Shown: positions 24,879 through 33,986, numbered from the stretch's first letter. The stretch is 64,000 bases of DNA from SURF-55 sp040755195 (GCA_040755195.1 JBFMBL010000003.1:28969-92968); one strand, 5' to 3'. Notes: generated by a model from the sequence alone, not told the origin. Translations and numbers: made by a program.

Positions 24879-26573
24879 TTAGTAAGGCCAGGCTGCAAGA
24901 CCCCCTTCCAGGAAACGCACGTTCATGAACCCCCGGGACTCCAGAATCCTTTGCGCCTCCCAGGCGCGCATGCTAACCTGACAGAAAGGGATAATCGTCT
25001 TTTCGGCGGGAAGGGCGTCCAGGCTTGCCCGCAAATTTCCGAGCGGGATATGCGCCGCGCCTTTGTACGGCGCGGGTCTTTCTTTTGCTTCTTCAGGCGT
25101 GCGTACATCCAGTATTAGTACGCCGTTACCGTTTGCCAGCTGGCCTCTGAGCTCCGTCGGTGTGTAAGTTTTGGCGATGCCCGCCAGTTTGTTGCGCATC
25201 GTATTGGCGGCATGGTGCAGGACGTCCATGGCTGTATTATACGGTGGCGCGTAGGCAAGATCAAACTCCGCCAACTGGTCGACAGTCGCCTGCATTGTTA
25301 CGGCCGCAACCAGCGTGTCAAGGCGTTTGTTTACGTCTCCTTCGCCGACGAGTTGAGCGCCAAGAATCCGGCGCGTGGGTATGTGGACGATAAGTTTCAC
25401 GATAACGGAGCCCGATCCGGGATAAAAATGGGCATGGTCCGCTCCTGAAACGATGACCGTCGCGGTCTGGTAGCCGGAGTCATAGGCCTGGTACTCGCTG
25501 AGTCCGGTCCGTCCCACCGTGAAATCAAAGATTTTAAAAATAACTGTTCCCAGAACCCCGGGGAAAGAGTCCCGCATACCTGTAAGGTTATTGCCGATTA
25601 CACGGCCGTGCCGGTTGGCGACCGAACCTTGCGGTGTATAAACAGGCCTGCCGTTGACCATGTTTATGTTTTCCACGCAATCGCCGCCGGCATAAATATC
25701 GGGATCGCTTGTTTCAAGATGCCGGTTGACCTTAATGGCGCCGGTTCTTCCAATTATGAGTCCTGACTCTCGCGCCAGGTCGATGTTCGGCTCCACCCCT
25801 ATGGCCATGATTACCAGGTCGGCGGGGTATGTTCCTCGGGTGGTGACCACCCGGCGCACGGCGCCAGAGGCGTCTCCTTCCAGGCTCTTGACCATTTCAC
25901 CGGCACGAACCGATAGGCCTTTCGTTTCAAGATACTTGGCGACGAGGGCAGCCATCTCTTCGTCCAAAAAGGCAGGCGCGATGTGCGGCATGGCCTCGAT
26001 TAAGGTTACTTCAGGCTTCCCTTCAGGGTAATCGGCTTCAAGAAGCACCTCGGTGGTTTCAAGGCCGATCAGCCCCGCGCCCACAACAACGATGTGGCGC
26101 GATCTTCCGGACAAAGCGGCTTCGCGGATGCACGTCGCATCTTCGGGCGACCAGAGGGTATGGACGTTTTTAAGATCAACACCGGGAATTCTGGGAAGTG
26201 TCGGCCGTGACCCCGTCGATAACACCAGCTTGTCGTAAGGAAGTGAATCCCGTTTTCCTGTCGGCAGGTGGGTAATGTGGACCAGCCTGTTCGCGCGATC
26301 GATCTTTTCTACCTGCGTTCGAACCAACACGCGTATGTTTTTCACCGCGTCAAAAAACGCGGCGTCCCGGAGCACTCCGGCGGGAGTTGAGAAAAGCTCC
26401 TGTATTTCCTGGACCTTACCGCCGACGAAATACGGAAGGCCGCAACGTCCTACGGAAACCTGCTCGCCCCGTTCAACGATCGTAATCTCGGCTTCGGGAT
26501 CCCTCCGGCGGGCGCGGGCGGCGGCTTTGGGACCGCAGGCCGCACCGCCGATAACCACTATTCGTTTTCCCAT
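24879..26573 (-). CDS. CoA-disulfide reductase-like flavoprotein with C-terminal rhodanese domain
   Basis: A 564-residue FAD/NAD(P)H-dependent disulfide reductase fused to a rhodanese (about 465-564). The N-terminus has the FAD motif VVIGGAACGPKAAARARR and the CoADR active-site cysteine in VGRCGLPYFVGG (about residue 44); the second nucleotide motif is VVVGAGLIGLETTE. The rhodanese carries LILDVRTPEEAKERP and the persulfide-accepting cysteine in FCQVSMRAWEA. Such fusions reduce CoA disulfide, CoA-persulfide or polysulfide, which fits sulfur metabolism here. Start ATG 26573 with GAGGAGGC eight bases upstream; the frame is open further upstream without a ribosome site. Transcribed divergently from prkA. 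Confidence 0.9.
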   Translation of the reverse strand: MGKRIVVIGGAACGPKAAARARRRDPEAEITIVERGEQVSVGRCGLPYFVGGKVQEIQELFSTPAGVLRDAAFFDAVKNIRVLVRTQVEKIDRANRLVHITHLPTGKRDSLPYDKLVLSTGSRPTLPRIPGVDLKNVHTLWSPEDATCIREAALSGRSRHIVVVGAGLIGLETTEVLLEADYPEGKPEVTLIEAMPHIAPAFLDEEMAALVAKYLETKGLSVRAGEMVKSLEGDASGAVRRVVTTRGTYPADLVIMAIGVEPNIDLARESGLIIGRTGAIKVNRHLETSDPDIYAGGDCVENINMVNGRPVYTPQGSVANRHGRVIGNNLTGMRDSFPGVLGTVIFKIFDFTVGRTGLSEYQAYDSGYQTATVIVSGADHAHFYPGSGSVIVKLIVHIPTRRILGAQLVGEGDVNKRLDTLVAAVTMQATVDQLAEFDLAYAPPYNTAMDVLHHAANTMRNKLAGIAKTYTPTELRGQLANGNGVLILDVRTPEEAKERPAPYKGAAHIPLGNLRASLDALPAEKTIIPFCQVSMRAWEAQRILESRGFMNVRFLEGGLAAWPY

Positions 26574-26986
26574 TCTTAAAGCCTCCTCATCCCTCTTTAT
26601 TACTATTAAAATTCCCATCGCATCGTCAATTAAGCGATGCAGGAACTTGCAATATACGGCAAGGTTACTAACCAATGCGGATAAAGAGCAGGATTATGCA
26701 TTCGGGCAGATTTTCGTCATGGTTGGCGAAGGCTTACGGAACCAGTGCCTTCACAATCGCTTTTTAATTCACCGGCACCTTCTGCTTTAAAGCCAAGGGT
26801 CTTCATGACGCCTTTCTTCGCGCGTGCAGTTGCTCCGGGAATGGGAAGCCGGCCGTCTTATCTGTGGCACCCTGCGGCGTGTTTTTTGCGCTTGCCGGCG
26901 CATACATTTAAAACAAGCCAAACATTGAACGTAACTATTCAGCCTGTCACCTAACACTTACGGAACGCCATGCAGGAGGGGAAGGT
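26574..26986. other. Divergent intergenic region, CoADR / prkA
   Basis: About 410 bases. A 25-codon minus-strand frame (starting MKTLGFKAEGAGELK) has only a weak ribosome site and I do not call it. Several ACGCCG/GGCG hairpin words are present but no clear sigma-A promoter. PrkA genes are often read by sporulation sigma factors, which may explain this. Confidence 0.4.
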
Positions 26987-28882
26987 TTGAACTTTCTAAG
27001 GCGGGTAGAAGACTTCCATACCGCAGAACATCGGTTTGCCTGGGAAGGAACTTTCTTCGAATACCTTGAGCTGGTGCGGCAAGACCCCCGCATTTGCCAG
27101 CTCGCGCACAGTCGTATCTATAATATGATTGCTGCTGCCGGTATCGAGGAGGTAAAAGGTCAGAAGCGGTACCGCTTTTTTTCGCGCGAACTTTTCGGAC
27201 TTGACCGGGCGCTCGAAAAGCTCGTTGAAGAATACTTCCATCCGGCGGCGCGGCGCCTGGACGTCCGGAAGCGTATTCTTCTTCTAATGGGTCCGGTGAG
27301 CGGCGGAAAGTCAACGCTGGTTAATATGCTCAAAAGAGGGCTTGAGGAATACAGTCGCACCGACGAAGGCGCGGTTTTCGGCATTAAGGGATGCCCCATG
27401 CACGAGGAACCGCTGCACCTGATCCCGCGGGAACTCCGGGGGGAGTTTCGGCAAGAATACGGGATCAGCATTGAGGGCGAGCTTTGCCCGTTATGCCGCC
27501 TGCGGCTGGAGACCGAATTTAACGGCAGGATAAAGGAGGTGCCGGTAGAGCGCATCCTTTTTTCCGAAGAAAAGAGGGTCGGCATCGGTACTTTCACGCC
27601 TTCGGATCCAAAGTCCCAGGATATCGCGGAATTAACCGGCAGCATTGATTTTTCCACTATTGCGGAATTCGGTTCGGAATCGGATCCCCGCGCTTACCGT
27701 TTTGACGGGGAACTTAATATCGCCAACAGGGGAATAATGGAGTTCCAGGAGATGCTTAAATGCGACGAGAGGTTCTTATGGAATCTCCTTTCACTTTCGC
27801 AGGAGGGCAACTTTAAGGCCGGGCGTTTTGCCCTTATTTCCGCCGACGAGTTGATAGTGGCCCATTCCAACGAAACGGAGTATAAAGCCTTTGTAAGCAA
27901 TAGGAAGAATGAGGCTCTTCTTTCGCGCATGATCGTTATGAAAATACCTTATAACCTCAAGGTTACAGATGAGGTTAGAATATACCGGAAACTTTTTGAT
28001 CAAAGCGACATTGGGGATGTCCATGTAGCACCGCATACCTTGAGGGCGGCAGCTATCTTTTCGGTGATGTCACGTCTGAAAGAATCCAAAAAGCAAGGCA
28101 TCGATATCACGAAAAAGATGAGGTTGTACGATGGCGGAGATATAGAAGGCTTCAGACAAAAAGACCTTGGGGAACTTCTGTCCGAGCACCCGGATGAAGG
28201 AATGAGCGGCGTGGACCCCCGTTATGTAATCAACCGGTTGTGTACGGCGATAATGCGCACCAAGACCCGTTGTATCAGCGCCCTGGATGTGCTGAGAGCG
28301 TTAAGGGACGGTTTTGGCCAGCACCCTTCAATAACAGCGGAAGAGCATGAGCGGATCCTTGATTTGATTTCCGCTGCCCGGTGTGAGTATGACGAGATCG
28401 CCAAGCGGGAGGTACAGAATGCCCTGGTTAATTCTTTCAAGGAGACTGCGCAGGCTCTTTTTGACAACTACCTGGACAACGTTGAGGCCTATTGTAACGA
28501 GACCGGGATTCCAGACCCGGTAACCGGCGCGGAGATTGCGCCGGATGAACGCCTGATGAGTTCTATCGAAGAGCATATCGGAGTTACCGATGCCGCAAGG
28601 AGAAGCTTTCGGGAGGAGATACTTATCAGGCTTTCAAGCTATGCCCGCAAAGGAAAAACCTTTGACTATACCGCGCATGACCGGCTGCGGGAAGCGATTG
28701 AAAAGAAACTATTCGCGGAGATGAAGAGCGTAATTAAAACGATTACATGCGCCCGGACGTCTGACACGGAACGGGTAAAAAGTCATAAAGCGGTGAGTGA
28801 TAGGTTAGTATCGGATTATGGCTACTGTACGGTTTGCGCCGGCGAACTGCTGCGGTACGTGGGGAGCCTCCTCAGCCGGTGA
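26987..28882 (+). CDS. prkA: PrkA family serine protein kinase / AAA+ protein
   Basis: PrkA is an AAA+ ATPase with a C-terminal kinase-like domain, expressed in the mother cell during sporulation in Bacillus; whether it works as kinase or AAA+ protease-like machine is debated. The 631-residue protein has the family length, Walker A GPVSGGKSTLVNMLK near residue 101, GFDYT-like elements, the family block RGIMEFQEMLKCDERFLWNLL near 245, and the arginine-rich SNRKNEALLSRMIVMKIPY near 305. The start is TTG 26987 after CAGGAGGGGAAGG. It begins the cluster prkA-yhbH-spoVR, the conserved trio of spore formers. Confidence 0.95.
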   Translation: MNFLRRVEDFHTAEHRFAWEGTFFEYLELVRQDPRICQLAHSRIYNMIAAAGIEEVKGQKRYRFFSRELFGLDRALEKLVEEYFHPAARRLDVRKRILLLMGPVSGGKSTLVNMLKRGLEEYSRTDEGAVFGIKGCPMHEEPLHLIPRELRGEFRQEYGISIEGELCPLCRLRLETEFNGRIKEVPVERILFSEEKRVGIGTFTPSDPKSQDIAELTGSIDFSTIAEFGSESDPRAYRFDGELNIANRGIMEFQEMLKCDERFLWNLLSLSQEGNFKAGRFALISADELIVAHSNETEYKAFVSNRKNEALLSRMIVMKIPYNLKVTDEVRIYRKLFDQSDIGDVHVAPHTLRAAAIFSVMSRLKESKKQGIDITKKMRLYDGGDIEGFRQKDLGELLSEHPDEGMSGVDPRYVINRLCTAIMRTKTRCISALDVLRALRDGFGQHPSITAEEHERILDLISAARCEYDEIAKREVQNALVNSFKETAQALFDNYLDNVEAYCNETGIPDPVTGAEIAPDERLMSSIEEHIGVTDAARRSFREEILIRLSSYARKGKTFDYTAHDRLREAIEKKLFAEMKSVIKTITCARTSDTERVKSHKAVSDRLVSDYGYCTVCAGELLRYVGSLLSR

Positions 28883-28935
28883 GATGAGAGGTGAGAGGTG
28901 AGAGGTCGGATGTGAGAGGTTAAAGGTGGGAAGTA

Positions 28936-29128
28936 GGGCCTTTGACGCCAAGATCTACGCAAAATGGCAAGAAAGCAATTAACCACAGAGAACACAGAGG
29001 AGCACAGAGGACACGGAGGGGAAAAGAGGGAAATATGGGATTCATTCTTGTTATTTAGTCTTGATATTTCTATTCTCTGTGAACTCTGTGCCTCTGTGGT
29101 TAAAATTGGTTCCGGTTTGTCCGGGTTA
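28936..29128 (+). repeat. CACAGAG-type dispersed repeat, copy 4 (paired arms)
   Basis: The clearest copy: CCTTTGACGCCAAGATCTACGC and ACCACAGAGAACACAGAGG on the left, CTCTGTGAACTCTGTGCCTC and TGTGGTTAAAATTGGTTCCGG on the right, forming a long inverted repeat. It is preceded by GAGAGGTGAGAGGTGAGAGG words (28883-28920). It separates prkA from yhbH. Confidence 0.75.
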
Positions 29129-29148
29129 GGGGTGAGAGGGGGAGTGGG

Positions 29149-30279
29149 ATGGAGGATTTCACAGTCAACCGGGAGGATTGGTCCATCTACCGAAAGGGAT
29201 ACATTGATGCCAGGCGGCACCGTGAGAAAGTAAGGGAAGCCGTCTGCCAAAAACTCTCCGATATTATAACCGAGGAAAGTGTTGTTCTGACAAACGGGCA
29301 AAAGGTCGTGAGGGTTCCCATTCGTTCACTTGAAGAATACCGCTTCCGGTTCAATCCAAGCAAGGCGCAGTATGTAGGCCAGGGGGACCGTAAGCTACGG
29401 GTGGGTGATCCGGTAATTTCAAGGCTCCTGCATGGAGAGGAGAAAGGAGTCGGTGAGGAACCGGGGGTTGATTATTACGAAGCGGAGGTTGCCGTAGACG
29501 AAATCGCCGATATCATCTTTGAGGAGTTATCCCTGCCGAATCTGAAGTCAAAAGGGAAGTCCGGGATGACATTCGAAGACCTGGAGTTCTCGGACATTCG
29601 AAGGCACGGGATCTCCGTGAATTTCGACCATAAGCGAACATTGCTCGCGGTGCTCCAGCGCAATGCTCGCGCCGGACAGCCGGGTTTTCACGGCATACGC
29701 CTTGATGACCTGCGCTACCGCACGTGGAACAGCGGGAAGTCCCACGAAATAGGCGCGGCGGTGATCGCAATGATGGATACGTCGGGCTCAATGGGACCCT
29801 TCGAGAAGTATATAGCGCGCAGTTTTTTTTTCTGGATGATGCGTTTTCTTAAGGCCAACTACCATAACGTTGAGACGGTTTTTCTGGCTCACCATACCGA
29901 AGCGCGGGAAACATCGGAAGAGGAGTTCTTTCGTAAAGGAGAAAGCGGGGGGACGCGCTGTTCAGCGGTTTACCAGCTGGCGCTTGACATTATTTGCGAA
30001 CGCTTTTTGACGCGTGATTATAACGTTTATGCGTTCCATTTCTCGGACGGTGATAACCTGGCTTCAGATAACGATTTATGTGTTGAACTGGTCGGGAAGT
30101 TACTAAAGGTTACCAACCTTATGGGGTACGGGGAAATCGAAGGCCCTTACTATTATACGAGTACGCTCCGGACCGCTTACAGGGCGATTGCCGACCCGCA
30201 TTTCATTTCGCTGACGTTGCGGGATAAAGGAGACGTTTATACGGCTCTCAAAACGTTTTTCTCCGGGGCAGAAACGTAG
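29149..30279 (+). CDS. yhbH: Sporulation protein YhbH (DUF444)
   Basis: A 376-residue member of the YhbH/YeaH family, induced during sporulation and usually encoded with prkA and spoVR. The N-terminal half is charged (VNREDWSIYRKGYIDARRH); the C-terminal half is a von Willebrand A-like domain with a metal-ion site AMMDTSGSMG (about residue 206) and FHFSDGDNLASDN (about 298), so a divalent metal and a protein partner are likely. ATG 29149 follows GGGGGAGTGGG-like purines. The exact activity is unknown. Confidence 0.92.
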   Translation: MEDFTVNREDWSIYRKGYIDARRHREKVREAVCQKLSDIITEESVVLTNGQKVVRVPIRSLEEYRFRFNPSKAQYVGQGDRKLRVGDPVISRLLHGEEKGVGEEPGVDYYEAEVAVDEIADIIFEELSLPNLKSKGKSGMTFEDLEFSDIRRHGISVNFDHKRTLLAVLQRNARAGQPGFHGIRLDDLRYRTWNSGKSHEIGAAVIAMMDTSGSMGPFEKYIARSFFFWMMRFLKANYHNVETVFLAHHTEARETSEEEFFRKGESGGTRCSAVYQLALDIICERFLTRDYNVYAFHFSDGDNLASDNDLCVELVGKLLKVTNLMGYGEIEGPYYYTSTLRTAYRAIADPHFISLTLRDKGDVYTALKTFFSGAET

Positions 30280-30333
30280 AGGGCGGAAAGAGGCTTATAG
30301 GGAAGTGTTAACCCCTCACATCAAACCTCTCAA

Positions 30334-30380
30334 AGGCCGGTGAGCCAGACGAGGTAATGCGAAGCTCATCGCTGTGCCCA
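30334..30380 (+). repeat. Dispersed structured-RNA-like element, copy E (3' fragment)
   Basis: Only the 3' part survives: GGCCGGTGAGCCAGACGAGG, then TAATGCGAAGCTCATCGCTG and TGCCCAAC, which match copy A almost base for base. The 5' part has been replaced by palindrome-arm words (CCCCTCACATCAAACCTCTC). The surrounding spacer also holds a short reading frame and a small TIR element. Confidence 0.6.
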
Positions 30381-30415
30381 ACGGAAGAAGAACGCATTTT
30401 AAGAGGGAGTTACCC

Positions 30416-30475
30416 ATGCCGTATTGCGGCACAACGGAAAGGTATTTGCCTGTTATCCGGTATTTATTTTCTTGA
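30416..30475 (+). other. Nineteen-codon reading frame with ribosome site
   Basis: GAGGGAG 30403-30409 precedes ATG 30416, giving MPYCGTTERYLPVIRYLFS. Its first codons match the short frame at 7390. It sits directly after element copy E, as real genes sit after copies A, B and D. Probably a relic rather than a functional peptide. Confidence 0.3.
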
Positions 30476-30490
30476 TTCATGGCGTCCTTG

Positions 30491-30570
30491 TCCAGCACTC
30501 AACATGATTTGGTTTTAGATAATGATTGCCTTCCTTCTGAACCATTTACAATGATTCGTTGAGTGCTGGA
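30491..30570 (+). mobile_element. Small TIR element (MITE-like), 80 bp, with TTG duplication
   Basis: Perfect 13-bp terminal inverted repeats TCCAGCACTCAAC (30491-30503) and GTTGAGTGCTGGA (30558-30570). The flanks TTG 30488-30490 and TTG 30571-30573 look like a 3-bp target duplication: joining them restores ATGGCGTCCTTGGCGGTTGA, the unit seen elsewhere in this window. No coding capacity. Related elements lie at 6235 and 54502. Confidence 0.6.
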
Positions 30571-30603
30571 TTGGCGGTTGATTCTATTTTCAGGAGGTGA
30601 ATT

Positions 30604-31911
30604 GTGGAAGATATTATGGCCCTGGAGTCGGCCGTATCCGAGATTATCGGTCTTGCGCGGGCGCGCGGGCTTGACTTCTTCCCGATGCGTTTCGAGATCT
30701 GCCCGGCAGACGTCATCTATGCCTTTAGCGCTTATGGGATGCCGACACGTTTTTCCCACTGGAGTTTCGGCAAGTCTTATTACCGGATTAAGATGCGTTA
30801 TGATTATGGACTGAACCGTATTTACGAAATGGTGATAAACACCGACCCTTGTTACGCTTTCTTGCTTTCGAGCAACTCCCTTATTCAAAATAAGCTTATC
30901 ATAGCGCACGTCATTGCCCACAGCGATTTTTTCAAAAACAATAGTTATTTCAGCTACACCTCGCGCCAAATGATCGACGAAATGGCCCGTTCGGCGGAGC
31001 GGATACGCGGGTACGAGACGCTTTACGGACGGGAACATGTGGAAGAATTCCTGAACGCCGTCCTGGCGATTCAGGAGCATATTGACCCGTACGACTTCAT
31101 TGAACATCTTTCCGCCGGTAAACAGGGAAGAGGTTTCGATGGTCGAAAGGCGGGGGAGTCTTGTGATGCCGTTTCTGGGGAAACCTTTTCCGAGCAGGAG
31201 AATGATCTTTTACGATATATCGCAGAGAATTCCCCGGCGCTTGCCGAATGGGAAAGGGATGCCATGAAGATCGTCCATAGCGAAAGCCTGTATTTCTGGC
31301 CCCAGCTTGCGACAAAAATACTCAATGAGGGCTGGGCTACTTTCTGGCACCTGCGCTTATTGCGTGAGCTTGAACTTGACGAGGCGGATGCGGTGGAGTT
31401 TGCCAGGATGCACGCCGAACTTATTCAGCCGGGAAAGCGCATAGTAAACCCGTATCTTTTCGGTTTACGCATTCTTGAGGACATCGAACGCCGTTTCGGA
31501 AGGGAGAAACTCTTTGAGATCCGGGAGGTGGAGAACGACGTTTCCCTGGTACGGAATTATTTAACGCCGGAACTGGTTAAGGAACTTGATCTGTATGTCT
31601 ATCGACAGGTGGGACAGGACTGGAGGGTGACGACAAAGGATTGGGAAAGGGTGCGGGAGGCGTTGCTCGCGAATATGATAAACGGAGGGAATCCTTATAT
31701 AGTGGTGGTTGACGGCAATTATAATAGCCGGGGGGAATTATACCTTCGTCACGTCTACGAGGGAGTGGAACTGGATGTACGCCATCTCGAGCATGCTCTG
31801 AAGCATGTTTACAGGTTGTGGGGGCGCCCTGTGCATTTAGAAACCAGTCTTGACGGGCGTCCGGCGGTATTTTGTTCTAACCGCGACCTGATTTCCAAAA
31901 GCATAATCTGA
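30604..31911 (+). CDS. spoVR: Stage V sporulation protein R
   Basis: SpoVR is needed for spore cortex formation in Bacillus; its biochemical activity is unknown. The 435-residue protein matches throughout: FEICPADVIYAFSAYGMPTRFSHWSFGK near residue 30, the LIIAHVIAHSDFFKNN segment near 98, LYFWPQLATKILNEGWATFWH near 230 (conserved histidines and aromatic residues) and NPYLFGLRILEDIERRFG near 284. GTG 30604 follows CAGGAGGTG. It completes prkA-yhbH-spoVR, but a 324-bp repeat-filled spacer separates it from yhbH. Confidence 0.95.
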   Translation: MEDIMALESAVSEIIGLARARGLDFFPMRFEICPADVIYAFSAYGMPTRFSHWSFGKSYYRIKMRYDYGLNRIYEMVINTDPCYAFLLSSNSLIQNKLIIAHVIAHSDFFKNNSYFSYTSRQMIDEMARSAERIRGYETLYGREHVEEFLNAVLAIQEHIDPYDFIEHLSAGKQGRGFDGRKAGESCDAVSGETFSEQENDLLRYIAENSPALAEWERDAMKIVHSESLYFWPQLATKILNEGWATFWHLRLLRELELDEADAVEFARMHAELIQPGKRIVNPYLFGLRILEDIERRFGREKLFEIREVENDVSLVRNYLTPELVKELDLYVYRQVGQDWRVTTKDWERVREALLANMINGGNPYIVVVDGNYNSRGELYLRHVYEGVELDVRHLEHALKHVYRLWGRPVHLETSLDGRPAVFCSNRDLISKSII

Positions 31912-31931
31912 GGAGAGTGTTGCAACCGGCG

Positions 31932-31962
31932 ACCCGCTGCGGCGGGTTGTATTCATTTTTTG
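31932..31962 (+). terminator. Probable terminator after spoVR
   Basis: ACCCGC 31932-31937 pairs with GCGGGT 31942-31947 around TGCG; the tail TGTATTCATTTTTT is only moderately T-rich. Confidence 0.5.
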
Positions 31963-32071
31963 AAGTGATTATAATGAAACCAAGCAAGGGCTTGACTTGG
32001 GACTTCTGACCTCATGCGCGGGCGGATGGGGTTATGCGGCAGGGCATGTCTGAAAGGAAGTATTAGGGATA

Positions 32072-32839
32072 ATGCTAAAGGTTGTACAAGGACACGAAAT
32101 CTGGGTATTTCCGGAGAGTTATCACCGGCGGCGGGGGGAAGAGACCCGGTGTCAGGTCTTCTACGGGCACGCGATGCATCCGGATGGACTGCCGCATAAG
32201 GACAAGCTCAGCGCCTGGGCGTTCGACCCGGGTGGCGAACGTCACCGGTTGGGGATAAGGTCCGGGGAGCAAGACCACCACATAGTTCGCATGGAAGCTG
32301 AGCGGGAAGGGTTATGGGCGGTTGCCGTAGAAAACGATGTGGGACCCATTGTGGTAACAAAAGGTGGACTTTATAAAACCGGAACCCGTGCGAAGTACCC
32401 GGATGCACGGGAGGCAGGTTATTACTACCAATATGCGAAGAGCTATTTTGTGGCGGGTCATTTCTGCGCGGCATGCGGCGACCTTTTTAAACAGGCGGAC
32501 TTAAGTTTCCTGGGGCATGAACTCGAACTGGTTATGGTGCCGGGAAGTTATCAGGTAGGAGACGAGGTAATACTGCAGGTGCGATACCGCGGTGGGCTCC
32601 TGCCTGAAGTTATGGTCGCCGCCACCTGGAGCGGGTGGGACAAGAAAGACTGGGCACAGCGGTTTGTAACAAACGGGAAGGGACAGGTCAAGGTACCGCT
32701 GTCCGCTTCCGGAAACTGGCTCTTTTATGTTCGTTACGCTGACGAAAACCGGGGCGTAGCCGGAGAGTATGATCGACGGGTATTGAGCGCTACGCTGGGC
32801 CTTACCGGTGTGCAACAACTTCAACGTCGCCATTCTTAA
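32072..32839 (+). CDS. DUF4198-like protein
   Basis: A 255-residue protein beginning VVQGHEIWVFPESYHRRRGE, matching the H-x-x-W-V/I-x-P opening of DUF4198 proteins, which are usually periplasmic and found near metal-uptake genes. There is no signal peptide. The second half contains a cysteine pair (GHFCAACGDLF) and a predicted beta-sandwich (LELVMVPGSYQVGDEVILQV ends that segment), with AATWSGWDKKDWAQRFVTN typical of the family. ATG 32072 has only a weak GGGATA before it. A role in metal or ligand binding is inference from the family. Confidence 0.68.
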   Translation: MLKVVQGHEIWVFPESYHRRRGEETRCQVFYGHAMHPDGLPHKDKLSAWAFDPGGERHRLGIRSGEQDHHIVRMEAEREGLWAVAVENDVGPIVVTKGGLYKTGTRAKYPDAREAGYYYQYAKSYFVAGHFCAACGDLFKQADLSFLGHELELVMVPGSYQVGDEVILQVRYRGGLLPEVMVAATWSGWDKKDWAQRFVTNGKGQVKVPLSASGNWLFYVRYADENRGVAGEYDRRVLSATLGLTGVQQLQRRHS

Positions 32840-32875
32840 GGAAGGCATCCGAAGAAGAAAGTTATGAAGCCATTT

Positions 32876-33095
32876 TGATTCCTCAGTGTTCTCTGTGTCT
32901 CTGTGGTAAAAATTTTGTTCCGGCTTGTCCGGGTTGGTTAATGAATACTTATTTCATGTGCTTAAAGGGGAGTGCTCCATGCGGCAAGCCGCACATAACG
33001 AAATCTGAAAATCGGCGCTGGAAATAGCGATTTGCTTGTTGTCTTATATTTATTTTCCTGATTCATGGCGTTCTTGGCGTCTTGGCGGTGAGATT
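32876..33095 (+). repeat. CACAGAG-type repeat pieces and GGAGTGCTCCATG motif
   Basis: The spacer before the methyltransferase holds GTTCTCTGTGTCTCTGTGG followed by TTCCGGCTTGTCCGGG, then AGGGGAGTGCTCCATGCGGC (tiny frame MRQAAHNEI at 32979), and near its end TTGGCGTCTTGGCGG. These are fragments of repeats found elsewhere in the window. Confidence 0.55.
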
Positions 33096-33136
33096 TTAGG
33101 AGGAGGAAGGACGTTATCGTTGACCTGAATGATCCG

Positions 33137-33985
33137 GTGTTCTGGAAAGAAGAATGGCAAAAGGCGCGGGGAAAAACAGAATCCTACCGTGGTTCGCACG
33201 AAAGCGAGAAGAGATTCTGGGACACCCTGGCGCCGACCTACGGGAGACGCCGGAGCCTGGAGGAAGGTGACCGGTTGAAGCTGGTAACCGAAATTCTCTT
33301 AGCGAAGGGTGCGCTTCATCCAGGGGCATCCGTTCTCGACATCGGTTCAGGCCCGGGTGTGTACGCCCTTCTTTTTGCACCGTACGTCCGCGCGGTAGTT
33401 AGTCTTGATAGTTCGGTGAAAATGTGTGCCATCTTGAAGGAACAGGCTGCGGAGCGCGGAATCACCAATATAACGGTGATAAACGCGTCCTGGGAGGAGA
33501 TAGAACCCGCAACGGCAGGTTGGGGAGAAAGGTTCGATCTTACCTTTGCGTCCTTGACGCCGGCGGTGCGCGATCCCGAAAGCTTGATGAAGATGGTGGC
33601 TGCGTCGTGCCGGTATTGTTGTCTTGTGGAATTTGCCCGCGGTTACAGAAATCCGGTTCTGGCTGAACTCTGGCCCGTAGTGACGGGTGACCCTTACCCC
33701 GGAGGGGGCTTCGAGGCGTTTTATCCATGGAACTATCTTTATACTTCGGGTTATCTTCCAGACATTCATTTCATTCCTGATTATTGGGAGGAAGAAAGGC
33801 CTTTGGAAGAGGCGGTTAAACGTTACTGCGGTTCTTTCAAGCGCTATATGGAGGTTACGCCCGAGATAGAAGAAGAAGTACGGCGATTTTTACGGGAGCG
33901 TAGCGCGGATGGGATATTCCGGCGGAGCAGGCGGGGGCACCTTGCGGTTATCTTCTGGAACGTTAATGTAGGGAGGTTACCATAG
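33137..33985 (+). CDS. SAM-dependent methyltransferase, class I
   Basis: A 282-residue methyltransferase with the Rossmann fold: the AdoMet-binding VLDIGSGPGVYALLFA (motif I, about 67-82), VVSLDSSVKMC (motif II) and FDLTFASLTPAV (motif IV). The substrate is unknown. It lies one base ahead of fdhE, so a link with formate dehydrogenase maturation or anaerobic metabolism is possible. The start is uncertain: GTG 33137 has no ribosome site close by, while a strong AGGAGGAAGG at 33101-33110 precedes in-frame codons GTT ATC GTT GAC CTG with no standard start among them; ATC 33116 at ideal spacing would add seven residues. Confidence 0.8.
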   Translation: MFWKEEWQKARGKTESYRGSHESEKRFWDTLAPTYGRRRSLEEGDRLKLVTEILLAKGALHPGASVLDIGSGPGVYALLFAPYVRAVVSLDSSVKMCAILKEQAAERGITNITVINASWEEIEPATAGWGERFDLTFASLTPAVRDPESLMKMVAASCRYCCLVEFARGYRNPVLAELWPVVTGDPYPGGGFEAFYPWNYLYTSGYLPDIHFIPDYWEEERPLEEAVKRYCGSFKRYMEVTPEIEEEVRRFLRERSADGIFRRSRRGHLAVIFWNVNVGRLP

Positions 33986-33986
33986 C

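Noticed and set aside
26730..26812. 25-codon minus-strand frame starting MKTLGFKAEGAGELK
   Set aside because: Only a weak ribosome site, no promoter, no family resemblance; composition alone is not enough.
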